This document shows, piece by piece, positions 15,137-26,405 of a stretch of DNA of 44,464 nucleotides (position 1 is the stretch's first letter; each line of letters starts with the position of its first letter). This DNA is from Fibrobacter sp. Its GTDB lineage: Bacteria > Fibrobacterota > Fibrobacteria > Fibrobacterales > Fibrobacteraceae. Location: NCBI GenBank assembly GCA_017965445.1, contig JAGCPZ010000022.1, positions 1 through 44,464 on the forward strand. The letters are read 5' to 3'. The position numbers were made by a program, and so were the translations under genes. A model generated the notes under the pieces. It saw only the letters and a list, made by a program, of their open reading frames with translations, was not told the origin of the DNA and searched no databases.

Positions 15137-17014
15137 ATGAATAGGTTGGTTAAGGCAGCGACCTTAGCGGGTTGCATCATAGGTTCGGCATATGCACAGA
15201 CATATGATTTGCCTATTGTTTTCGTTGACACTAAAGGCAAATGCCTAGACAGCAAAGTCACAGAAAAAATTCCGGCTACCATGAAAGTATTGGACGGAAA
15301 GATGAATAACGTGGCTGATAGCGCCAAGGGAACCCGTTACGATATTGGTATCAAAGTCCGTGGACAATCCTCGGCTTTATTCCCCAAGCCAGGTTACGGC
15401 GTGGAAGTCCGCGACGAAAAGGGTGAAGGCAAAGACGTAAGCCTGTTCGGGCTGCCTCCCTCCGACGACTGGGTTTTCCACGGTCCGTATGTTGACAAGA
15501 GCTTGATGCGTAACGCACTTGCCCACTGGCTCTTTAGGCAAGCCGGCCATTACAGCCCGCGCAGCAAGCATTTTGACCTGTACATCAACGGGGTCTATCG
15601 CGGCGTCTATGTGCTTCTCGAAAAAATCAAACGTGACAAATACCGCGTCGATGTAAGCAAGCTCAAAGAAACAGACATTAGCGGCGAAGACGTGACTGGA
15701 GGCTATATTTGGGCTTTCGACAAGACGGGAACCAACACAGGTGGCGCAGGCAGTGGCCCCATCGAAAAGGAAGGTTTCAGCACCTCCGACGGTTTAAATG
15801 TCATTTTACACTATCCCAAGAAAGAAAACATCAAGAGTGAGCAAGAAGCCTACTTGAAAAAGTACCTGAACGACCTTGAAGGCCTATTCAAGAACGGCAA
15901 GAACGGTCAGGGGTATGAAAAATATGTCGATATGACTTCTGCGCTGGACTACGTGTTGCACGAAGAAGTGACCAACAATGCGGACTCCTACTGGTGCAGT
16001 TTCTTCTTGCACAAACCCAAGGACAAAACCGACAAGAACGGCGTCAAGACCGAAGGCAAAGTAACGCTTGGCCCAGCTTGGGACTTCAACCTCGCCATGA
16101 GCAACGGCACCCAGCCTGAAAACGGCGGCGGCCAGGGCCAGGGCGGTTGGAACCAAGGCGGCGGCATGTGGGGCGGCGGCTTCGGCGGCGGCGGAAACGG
16201 CTTTGGCAGCTCCGGTACAAGCGGCTGGCAAATCGAGAACAGCCAAAAAAGCGGTCAAGGCATGTTCGGCATGGGCAGCTCCTTGAAGGCTCCGAACTGG
16301 CTCCTTGGCATGTGGAAGGACAGCCATTACCAAAGCGAACTCAAAAAACGCTGGGCGGAACTCCGCAGTGGCGTGTGGCACACCAAGACAATGGACAAGT
16401 ATCTGGATTCCATGAAAACGTACCTGAAGAGTGCAGCCGACAGAAACTTCAAACGCTGGCCGAACTTGGGTAAATCTAGCGGTCAGGGCGACAACGATCC
16501 AGAGCCAATGAAATTCTGCAACCAGGGTGGTGGACAGCAAGGCGGCATGTGGGGTATGGGCGGTGGTATGCCCATGGGCGGCTACAACGCAACCACATGG
16601 GACGGCGAATTCGAACATCTCCGCAAGAAGATGAAAGAAAGAATGGCCTGGATGGACCAGCAGCTCGGTTTTACAGAACCGGCCCAAGCCATCGTAACAG
16701 AACCGATAATTCACCTTCCTGACTGGCAGAAAGAAGAAGAAGAAAAAGCCAAGGAAAAAGCAAAGGAAAATGACCCGGGTACCACTAGAATGAATGAATT
16801 GGGCAGGCTGTCACCGACAAACTACTTTGAGGTGAACGGCAACATGCTCGAAGTTCAAACAGATATCGGTGGAACTTTTGCCCTTATCGACTTGAACGGA
16901 GCCGTTCTGTACAAGACACAAATCAAGACCGGAGTAACAACGGTGGAGATTCCCGCCAAGGCAAGGAACAAGCACTGGATTGCAACGCTCAACGGGAAGA
17001 TGATGAACCGCTAA
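15137..17014 (+). CDS. CotH-like secreted protein 1
   Basis: This 625-aa protein has a signal peptide (about 1-21, ending SAYAQ). A CotH domain runs from about 25 to 520: RGQSSALFPK, DKSLMRNALAHWLF, FDLYINGVYRGVYVLLEKIK and LGPAWDFNLA, where Asp316 fits the conserved metal-binding Asp of this kinase-like fold. CotH of Bacillus phosphorylates spore-coat proteins; activity here is unproven. Gly/Trp/Met-rich stretches follow the WDF motif (about 330-360) and precede YNATTWDGEFEHLRKK (about 458-475). The last 70 residues (IGGTFALIDLNGAVLY to ARNKHWIATLNGKMMNR) are shared with the next two genes and look like a sorting tail. A TTG six codons upstream was rejected because GGAGG precedes the ATG. 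The second CotH gene follows after 20 bases. Confidence 0.88.
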   Translation: MNRLVKAATLAGCIIGSAYAQTYDLPIVFVDTKGKCLDSKVTEKIPATMKVLDGKMNNVADSAKGTRYDIGIKVRGQSSALFPKPGYGVEVRDEKGEGKDVSLFGLPPSDDWVFHGPYVDKSLMRNALAHWLFRQAGHYSPRSKHFDLYINGVYRGVYVLLEKIKRDKYRVDVSKLKETDISGEDVTGGYIWAFDKTGTNTGGAGSGPIEKEGFSTSDGLNVILHYPKKENIKSEQEAYLKKYLNDLEGLFKNGKNGQGYEKYVDMTSALDYVLHEEVTNNADSYWCSFFLHKPKDKTDKNGVKTEGKVTLGPAWDFNLAMSNGTQPENGGGQGQGGWNQGGGMWGGGFGGGGNGFGSSGTSGWQIENSQKSGQGMFGMGSSLKAPNWLLGMWKDSHYQSELKKRWAELRSGVWHTKTMDKYLDSMKTYLKSAADRNFKRWPNLGKSSGQGDNDPEPMKFCNQGGGQQGGMWGMGGGMPMGGYNATTWDGEFEHLRKKMKERMAWMDQQLGFTEPAQAIVTEPIIHLPDWQKEEEEKAKEKAKENDPGTTRMNELGRLSPTNYFEVNGNMLEVQTDIGGTFALIDLNGAVLYKTQIKTGVTTVEIPAKARNKHWIATLNGKMMNR

Positions 17015-17034
17015 TATAAGCAAAGGTTGCCAGA

Positions 17035-18813
17035 ATGTTTAAAACGCTGGTTTGTACTATAGCGCTCTGCCTATCGGCGAGCGCTTTTGCGCAGACCTAC
17101 GATTTGCCCATTATGTTTATTGACACCGACCATAGGTGTCTTAACTACGATGTCATTCAAAAAATACCCGCCACCATAAAAGTCTTGGACGGGAAAACAA
17201 ACAACGTCGCCGATAGTTCCAAAGGCACGCAATACAACATAGGCATCAAAGTCCGTGGTCGAACCTCGGCCGAATACCCCAAGCCAAACTATACCATCGA
17301 ATTCCAGGACGCGACAGGCAAAGACACAAATGTAAGCCTGCTCGGCCTCCCGCCCTCCGACGACTGGGTTTTGCATGGGCCCTATGTCGATAAAAGCATG
17401 ATAAGGAATTCGTTTGGCCACTGGCTCTTTCGGCAAACAGGCCGTTACAGCCCGCGAACCAAATTTTTCGATTTGTACATCAACGGAGTCTATCGCGGAG
17501 TTTATGAGCTAACCGAAAGAATCAAGCGCGACAAATACCGTGTCAACGTAAGCGAACTCAAAGAAACGGACACCGAAGGCGAGAACCTTACCGGAGGCTA
17601 CATTTGGGAATTCGATAGAAAATTCATTAGGCGTGGAGCAGGGGAAGTGATTGACTATACCACAAGAGATTTCAAGACATCCGATGGTCATAACGTCGTT
17701 TTGCTTTACCCTAGACAGAAAAAAATCACAAACGAGCAGAAAGAATACATACAAAATTATTTAAGCGAACTCGATTCATTATATAAAGGCGATAAAAGCG
17801 GAAGTGGATACGAAAAATACGTGGATATAGTTTCCGCAGCAGATTATCTTTTGCATCTAGAACTCACCAACAATATGGATCCTTATTTAGCGAACAACTT
17901 TTTCATGTACAAGTCCAAGGACGAAACGGACGAGCAAGGCAACAAGACCGTAGGCAAAATAAATTTAGGTCCACCATGGGATTTCGAAATAATTCTATGC
18001 AACGACTACCGCCCAGAAAATTACGAAATTAACAGCGATGATTCGGCTTTTTTCGCAACGATCACAAACTGTTATGTTGAAGGATGGGAAATAAATCGCG
18101 TTTATAAAAACACTGGTTTAGGCGGTGTTCAACCGATAAAATGGCTTCTTGAAATGTGGAAGGATAGCATTTTCCAGATCGAAATGAAAAAGCGATGGGC
18201 GGAGCTCCGTAGCGGAGTTTGGCACACCAAGACCATAGACGCCTATCTGGATTCCATGAAAACATATTTGACAAATGCAGCCGACAGAAACTTCAAGCGT
18301 TGGCCGAACTTAGGAAAAGTAAGCGGAGCCAATGATGAGGACCCATTCCCCATGAAATACTGCAACACAATCAGGACTCAATGGGCGGGCATGGCTATGG
18401 GCGGATTCAACGCCGATACTTGGGACGGCGAATTCGAACATGTCCGCAAAAAAGTGAAAGAAAGAATAGCATGGATGGACGAACAACTCGGTTTTACGGA
18501 ACCGGCAAACCCTGTAGTATTCGAGCCTATAATTCATGAACCCGACTGGCAAGCTGAAATGGGTGATACAAGTAAAGCTCATATTGAAGCCAGTAACTTA
18601 AGCAGACTTTCTCCAACGAACTACTTCGTTGTCATCGGCAAGCGCCTTGAAATCCACACGAATATCGGCGGGACATTCGCCATTGTCGATTTGAATGGTG
18701 CAGTTCTGTACAAGACTCGAATCAAGACCGGAACGACAACATTGCAAGTTCCAAGAAATGCACGGAACAAGCATTGGATTGCCACGCTGAACGGCAAAAT
18801 GTTGAACAAATAG
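17035..18813 (+). CDS. CotH-like secreted protein 2
   Basis: This 592-aa paralogue starts 20 bases after CotH 1, preceded by AAAGG, and is followed by a terminator, so the two probably form one transcript. It has a signal peptide (MFKTLVCTIALCLSASAFAQ), the motifs RGRTSAEYPK, DKSMIRNSFGHWLF and FFDLYINGVYRGVYELTERIK, and GPPWDFEIIL with Asp316, the same residue number as in both paralogues. It lacks the Gly-rich inserts of CotH 1 and 3, having only QWAGMAMGGFNADTWD at the second site. The C-terminal tail is nearly identical to that of CotH 1. The WDFE (in place of WDFN) and the lost inserts suggest divergence in substrate or partner (inference). Confidence 0.88.
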   Translation: MFKTLVCTIALCLSASAFAQTYDLPIMFIDTDHRCLNYDVIQKIPATIKVLDGKTNNVADSSKGTQYNIGIKVRGRTSAEYPKPNYTIEFQDATGKDTNVSLLGLPPSDDWVLHGPYVDKSMIRNSFGHWLFRQTGRYSPRTKFFDLYINGVYRGVYELTERIKRDKYRVNVSELKETDTEGENLTGGYIWEFDRKFIRRGAGEVIDYTTRDFKTSDGHNVVLLYPRQKKITNEQKEYIQNYLSELDSLYKGDKSGSGYEKYVDIVSAADYLLHLELTNNMDPYLANNFFMYKSKDETDEQGNKTVGKINLGPPWDFEIILCNDYRPENYEINSDDSAFFATITNCYVEGWEINRVYKNTGLGGVQPIKWLLEMWKDSIFQIEMKKRWAELRSGVWHTKTIDAYLDSMKTYLTNAADRNFKRWPNLGKVSGANDEDPFPMKYCNTIRTQWAGMAMGGFNADTWDGEFEHVRKKVKERIAWMDEQLGFTEPANPVVFEPIIHEPDWQAEMGDTSKAHIEASNLSRLSPTNYFVVIGKRLEIHTNIGGTFAIVDLNGAVLYKTRIKTGTTTLQVPRNARNKHWIATLNGKMLNK

Positions 18814-18838
18814 CCGAGCTTAGATTCGAGCAGACCAG

Positions 18839-18868
18839 AAGGACCTCCCCCGCGGGATGTCCTTTTTT
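18839..18868 (+). terminator. Rho-independent terminator after CotH 2
   Basis: AAGGAC...TCCC pairs with GGGA...GTCCTT around a CCGC loop with one mismatch, followed by TTTTTT. It separates the CotH 1-2 unit from CotH 3. Confidence 0.9.
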
Positions 18869-18969
18869 GTGAATTTTTGCCACATTTTTTAAAGAAATTT
18901 GCGGATGTCAGACTGTCAACACTTATAGTGCATAATCTGTGACAAACGCATACTCCACCTACCTAATTA

Positions 18970-18977
18970 TATAGATT
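18970..18977 (+). promoter_or_regulatory. Possible -10 box of the third CotH gene
   Basis: TATAGATT in an AT-rich stretch 38 bases before the start; the same octamer precedes CotH 1. AAGGAG at 18996-19001 is the ribosome binding site. Confidence 0.45.
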
Positions 18978-19007
18978 ATTATATGGAGTTTGGTCAAGGA
19001 GTATAAT

Positions 19008-20867
19008 ATGTTCTGCAAATCAAAAATTTTCTTCTATGGCATCGTACTAGCCATGGCGATTCCGATATTTGCGCAATCTTACGATTTGCCGCTGGTTATC
19101 GTAAACACGCAAAATAGGCAAGCGCTCCAGAAGGGCGCCGACAAGATTCCCGCCACCATGAGCATCCTGGACAAAGGCACGAACAGCGTTGCCGACAGTT
19201 CCAAGGGCGAAAAATACAACATCGGCATCAAGATCCGCGGGCAGACTTCCGCAGACTTTCCCAAAAAGGGTTACGGCATCGAACTCAAGGCGCGCCCCTG
19301 CACGAACGTCGCCGATACGGCCTGCCACGACACAAGCCTCAAGGTTTTAGGCATGCCCAAAAACGCCGACTGGGTGTTCCACGGACCGTATGTTGACAAG
19401 ACGCTCATCCGCAATGCGCTCGCCTACTGGCTCTACCAGCGCACGGGCCGCTACAGTTCCCGATTCAAGTTCTTCGAGCTCTATCTGAACGGGCAATACA
19501 AGGGCGTTTATCTGTTGCTCGAAAAAATCAAGCGTGCCAAAGCCCGAGTGCATATCGCGAAACTCAAGGACGAAGATATCAGCGGCGACGACGTGACCGG
19601 CGGTTACGTGCTGAGCATCGACAAGGTGGACAACAACTCTACACAGGGGCTAGACAAGGAAGGTTTCAAGAGTAAGGACGGCTCCCCTGTCGTGATGCGT
19701 TCTCCGAAAAAAGAGAACACCAACAAGCAGCAACAGCAGTATATCCAGAACTTCTTTAACAAGATCGAATCCACCTGCGACAACGGCGATGTTATGAGCA
19801 ACGGATGCTCCGACATCTTGGATATCGAAGCTGCCGTAGATTACGTCATCCACGAAGATGTCACCAACAACACCGACGCCTACATCTGCAGCTTCTACAT
19901 GTTCAAGGACAAGGACAGCAAGGGAGGCAAGCTCCAGCTCGGTGCACCGTGGGACTTCAACTTGGCATTCGGCGCCTACCAGCGCGTTGGTGGCGAAAAA
20001 GCAGACGGTTGGCGTATTCCGCAGAGTGCAAAGAGCGGTGCCGGAGAATGGTTCGTGGCAAAGTGGATACAGAACTTGTGGAGCAACAACACTTTCCAGC
20101 AAAAGTACAAGGAACGCTGGGCGGAACTCCGCAGCGGTGTATGGCACACCAAGAACATCGACAAATTCATCGACTCGCTCAAGACCGTACTCAAGAACGC
20201 CGCCAACCGCAATTTCGAACGCTGGCCGAACCTGGGCCAGTCTAGCGGCACCTGCGATGCCGACCCGATGGAATCCGGCAACAATAATGGCGGGAACAAC
20301 GGCGGCATGTGGGGCGGCTGGGGCGGCGGCATGGGCGGCTTCTGCATGGGCATGAAAATGAACTACTACAACGAGCCCACATGGGATGCCGAAATCGAGC
20401 ATCTGCGCAAGTACGTGAAGCAGCGTTTCTCATGGATAGACCAGCAGATGAGTTTCAGCGAGCCCGCCTCCCCCGTAGTCACCGAAGCCCTCATCATAGA
20501 CGACTGGGGTTACTACGACAAGGATGACGATGATAACCCAACTACTCCGACAAATCCGAGTTCATCCAGCAGCAATACGAGTTCGTCAAGCCATTCCAGG
20601 TTTTCAAGATCTTCAAGCAGCTCAAATCCTGGGAGAGACGCAATCAGAGACCATCTGGAAATAACAAGACTGAACTTCTACACTCTCAACGAAAACAGGA
20701 TTACCGTCCAGAGCGAGAGAGGCGGCATGTTCAGGCTCATGGACTTCAACGGCAACGTTCTCTTCGAAAAGCAAATCAACGCAGGCATGCAGTCGTTCCA
20801 TATTCCGCGAGCGACCCGCAACAAGCATTGGATTGCCACGCTGAACGGCAAGATGATAAGCCGATAA
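19008..20867 (+). CDS. CotH-like secreted protein 3
   Basis: This 619-aa paralogue starts at ATG 19008 behind AAGGAG; a TTG at 18990 was rejected because it would place that site inside the gene. It has a signal peptide (MFCKSKIFFYGIVLAMAIPIFAQ) and CotH motifs RGQTSADFPK, DKTLIRNALAYWLYQR, FFELYLNGQYKGVYLLLEKIK and GAPWDFNLAF (Asp316). It carries a Gly/Trp/Met-rich insert (about 427-450, GGMWGGWGGGMGGFCMGM) and, unlike the others, a polyserine linker (about 512-545) before the common C-terminal tail. Such Ser linkers are frequent in Fibrobacter secreted proteins. It is more diverged than CotH 1 and 2 are from each other, and has its own promoter. Confidence 0.88.
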   Translation: MFCKSKIFFYGIVLAMAIPIFAQSYDLPLVIVNTQNRQALQKGADKIPATMSILDKGTNSVADSSKGEKYNIGIKIRGQTSADFPKKGYGIELKARPCTNVADTACHDTSLKVLGMPKNADWVFHGPYVDKTLIRNALAYWLYQRTGRYSSRFKFFELYLNGQYKGVYLLLEKIKRAKARVHIAKLKDEDISGDDVTGGYVLSIDKVDNNSTQGLDKEGFKSKDGSPVVMRSPKKENTNKQQQQYIQNFFNKIESTCDNGDVMSNGCSDILDIEAAVDYVIHEDVTNNTDAYICSFYMFKDKDSKGGKLQLGAPWDFNLAFGAYQRVGGEKADGWRIPQSAKSGAGEWFVAKWIQNLWSNNTFQQKYKERWAELRSGVWHTKNIDKFIDSLKTVLKNAANRNFERWPNLGQSSGTCDADPMESGNNNGGNNGGMWGGWGGGMGGFCMGMKMNYYNEPTWDAEIEHLRKYVKQRFSWIDQQMSFSEPASPVVTEALIIDDWGYYDKDDDDNPTTPTNPSSSSSNTSSSSHSRFSRSSSSSNPGRDAIRDHLEITRLNFYTLNENRITVQSERGGMFRLMDFNGNVLFEKQINAGMQSFHIPRATRNKHWIATLNGKMISR

Positions 20868-20890
20868 ACGAAACTCCTCAACCCCAAAAG

Positions 20891-20916
20891 GGACGCCCAC
20901 ATGGGCGTCCTTTTTT
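20891..20916. terminator. Shared terminator between convergent genes
   Basis: GGACGCCC (20891-20898) pairs with GGGCGTCC (20903-20910) around ACAT, followed by TTTTTT on the plus strand and preceded by AAAA, giving a shorter T-run on the minus strand for the TPR gene. Confidence 0.9.
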
Positions 20917-20925
20917 CTAAACGTT

Positions 20926-21918
20926 TTATTTCTTGTTCGCCCAGATTACATAATCTTTCAAACTTTCAATCTGTTTTTTGTCTAAATAAAAAATAAGCGC
21001 AGGATTGTCAGGAAGAATGATCTCGTAAAAAACAAATTCTTCAAGTTTATTCGCAGTTAGAACCTTGTCAAGCCTCTTGAGTACTTCCACGGAATCCTTT
21101 AAAGATTTGTTTTCCATAAACGGCAATAGTCCCATCAGGCATTCACGAAACATGGTCTCCGGCATTACCGACTTTTTCGCCCTTTCCTTATACTTCGGTT
21201 CATACAACCACGCCGCCTGAACAGATGCATAAATAGCCCAAATAGAATCGGACTGAATATTTACATTCCCTGTCGCAGAGTCACGGGCAATACGTACCTG
21301 CGGGTTAAAGGTCCAATTCTTAATATTCAATCCATTTAATCCGTAAATTTCCTTGCGCAGAGCTTCCAATCGTGGGTTATTGCGATTCAAAACCTTCGCA
21401 ATAGAAATTTCTTCAAGAGCTTTTTCCTTTTGACCCTTAACTTTATAGACATCGGCAAGCATCCAATGAGCGAGAAAATCTACATAATTTGCTTCAATCG
21501 CCTTTTTGTACCACAGTTCCGCTTTATCCCAATTTTTCTCAATACCATAAGTCTGCGCAATATAGGTCATCGCGCTATACAGCTTAGGGTCTTGTTGCAA
21601 AGCGAGCGTATAAGCATCGCGAGCCTTAGCATACTGATGCGAACCAAAAAAGCTTTCTGCCTTATCGAACAATTTTTTTGCTTCGCCCGTAGCCTTAATC
21701 GCTTTCACGTCATAGCCATCGTCTTTTTTTTCGCGATAGACCTGAATGTTTATCAACCGACTTCGATCTGGTACAGGAATTGGCTTGTCAAGCATTTTCA
21801 TGGAGTAAAGCGTTTTGGAAGCATTCAAAGTCTCCATAGCCTCTTGCAAAGGATTTTTATTTTGGGCAAAAGAAATCGTGGCAAACAAGCAAAGCAATAT
21901 CAGGAGTTTATTCTTCAT
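20926..21918 (-). CDS. Secreted TPR-repeat protein, unknown role
   Basis: This 330-aa protein has a signal peptide (MKNKLLILLCLFATISFAQ). Residues about 75-185 form at least three tetratricopeptide repeats (FFGSHQYAKARDAYTLALQQ, AQTYGIEKNWDKAELWYKKA, DVYKVKGQKEKALEEISIAK), a scaffold for protein contacts. The C-terminal part (190-330) is unrecognised and mostly helical. It probably acts in the periplasm. It is transcribed towards the CotH cluster and separated from glnS by a terminator, so it appears to stand alone. The start has only a weak ribosome binding site. Confidence 0.8.
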   Translation of the reverse strand: MKNKLLILLCLFATISFAQNKNPLQEAMETLNASKTLYSMKMLDKPIPVPDRSRLINIQVYREKKDDGYDVKAIKATGEAKKLFDKAESFFGSHQYAKARDAYTLALQQDPKLYSAMTYIAQTYGIEKNWDKAELWYKKAIEANYVDFLAHWMLADVYKVKGQKEKALEEISIAKVLNRNNPRLEALRKEIYGLNGLNIKNWTFNPQVRIARDSATGNVNIQSDSIWAIYASVQAAWLYEPKYKERAKKSVMPETMFRECLMGLLPFMENKSLKDSVEVLKRLDKVLTANKLEEFVFYEIILPDNPALIFYLDKKQIESLKDYVIWANKK

Positions 21919-21956
21919 AAGCTCAACCCTTCTTAATTTAGTCTATAAAACAAAAT

Positions 21957-21983
21957 ACAAAAAAAAGCCTGCACAAAGGCAGG
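21957..21983 (-). terminator. Rho-independent terminator of glnS
   Basis: On the minus strand CCTGC pairs with GCAGG around CTTTGT and is followed by a run of T (A-tract at 21957-21966 on the plus strand). Confidence 0.85.
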
Positions 21984-21992
21984 TTTAGTTAC

Positions 21993-22053
21993 GAGTTACT
22001 AGTTTATAGTTACTAGGATATTCAATATGAAATTTTCTAGTAACTAGTAACTC
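21993..22053. repeat. Nested inverted repeat downstream of glnS
   Basis: GAGTTACTAGT (21993-22003) is matched by ACTAGTAACTC (22043-22053), and inside it AGTTACTAG (22008-22016) by CTAGTAACT (22037-22045). The words are also direct repeats of one another. It could fold as a long hairpin in the glnS mRNA tail. Confidence 0.7.
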
Positions 22054-22070
22054 AAATCTCTTAACTCAAC

Positions 22071-23738
<1,668 letters not shown>

Positions 23739-23778
23739 ATTTCAATCCTTTGATTTTAACAGCGCATAATTTAGAAAA

Positions 23779-23808
23779 GTAGGAAGTAGGAAGTAGGAAG
23801 TAGGGAGG
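23779..23808. repeat. 7-bp tandem repeat upstream of glnS
   Basis: Four consecutive copies of GTAGGAA (the last one GTAGGGA) lie 41 bases before the glnS start, between it and the lipoprotein gene. The copy number could vary by slippage. Confidence 0.85.
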
Positions 23809-23875
23809 AAATTGTGGCGAAGAAATGTTAAATACAAGACTTTCGCCAACCAAATCCATTTTTGATTTATACACC

Positions 23876-24553
23876 TTACTGGCGGCGGCGTTCCTCGCGG
23901 ATTTTTTCCAAGCGCTTCTTGTACTCCATATTTACCATTCGAAGTCTCTCGTCCGACACGGTCTTCTTGAACGACGGATCAATCACTTCGTATATGGATT
24001 CGCGAACGCCCTGAATAAAAAATCGGCCCTCGAAATTTTCACTGAAAGTTTCCCTCATCCCGTTAAAGAGAATGTCGATTGACACGCCTTGAGCGTAAGA
24101 ATACTTGACAATTCTGGACGTCGTATCCGTAATGACAACTTTCTGCCCCGTAATCGGCCCCGCAAGGACGATCGGTCGGGCATTCTCCCCCAACGCTGCG
24201 CGATCCTTCGCAACCTGATCATAATGGGCATCGAGAGACTTCTGTTCTTCAAAAGGAACCTGGAGCACCCAGTTCGAATCCTTCAGAGCCTTCTCGTTAT
24301 CGACGATTCCCTGCACCATCGCATCAAGATCCAGCATTTCGCCAATGCGCGGAGGAGTGTTGAGATACAGAGATTTAGCGTATTCTTCACCCAAGATGTA
24401 GGCAAACACCTGAGATTCCGTCATCGATTCCTTTGTAGGAGCCTGCTCTGTCTGGGTTCCAGAATTTTCATTCCGAATTTCTTCCGATTTTTCACCCGAC
24501 CCGCAGGCAAGCAGCGAAAGGGCGCAAATGCATGTTGTAACCAAATTTTTCAT
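23876..24553 (-). CDS. Lipoprotein with FKBP_N-like domain
   Basis: The start at 24553 is chosen because AAGGA lies seven bases before it; ATGs at 24559 and 24568 overlap or precede that site. The 225-aa product has a lipobox LLAC with Cys17 and then a polar linker. The segment SQVFAYILGEEYAKSLYL to LDLDAMVQGIVDNEKAL resembles the dimerisation domain found before FKBP-type prolyl isomerases (FkpA/Mip), but no FKBP catalytic domain follows. The C-terminal end is a charged helix (YKKRLEKIREERRRQ). A periplasmic chaperone-like role is possible but unproven. It is divergent from the thiC riboswitch. Confidence 0.7.
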   Translation of the reverse strand: MKNLVTTCICALSLLACGSGEKSEEIRNENSGTQTEQAPTKESMTESQVFAYILGEEYAKSLYLNTPPRIGEMLDLDAMVQGIVDNEKALKDSNWVLQVPFEEQKSLDAHYDQVAKDRAALGENARPIVLAGPITGQKVVITDTTSRIVKYSYAQGVSIDILFNGMRETFSENFEGRFFIQGVRESIYEVIDPSFKKTVSDERLRMVNMEYKKRLEKIREERRRQ

Positions 24554-24691
24554 AATCATTTCCTTCATAAATATAAATAATGTCGTTTTTATTTATGCAT
24601 ACTAGACCAACACCGCCCTCCCATATTTCTGAAATAATCGACGATAGTCTCTCCTTTCTAGTCCCTCCTCTAACCCAATTATCTATATTAT

Positions 24692-26385
<1,694 letters not shown>

Positions 26386-26405
26386 CAAACTATCTGGAGG
26401 TGTCT

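Noticed and set aside
15884..16714. Long minus-strand open frame opposite CotH 1
   Set aside because: Its Ala/Val/His-rich product is the reverse reading of Gly-rich and biased codons of the CotH gene.
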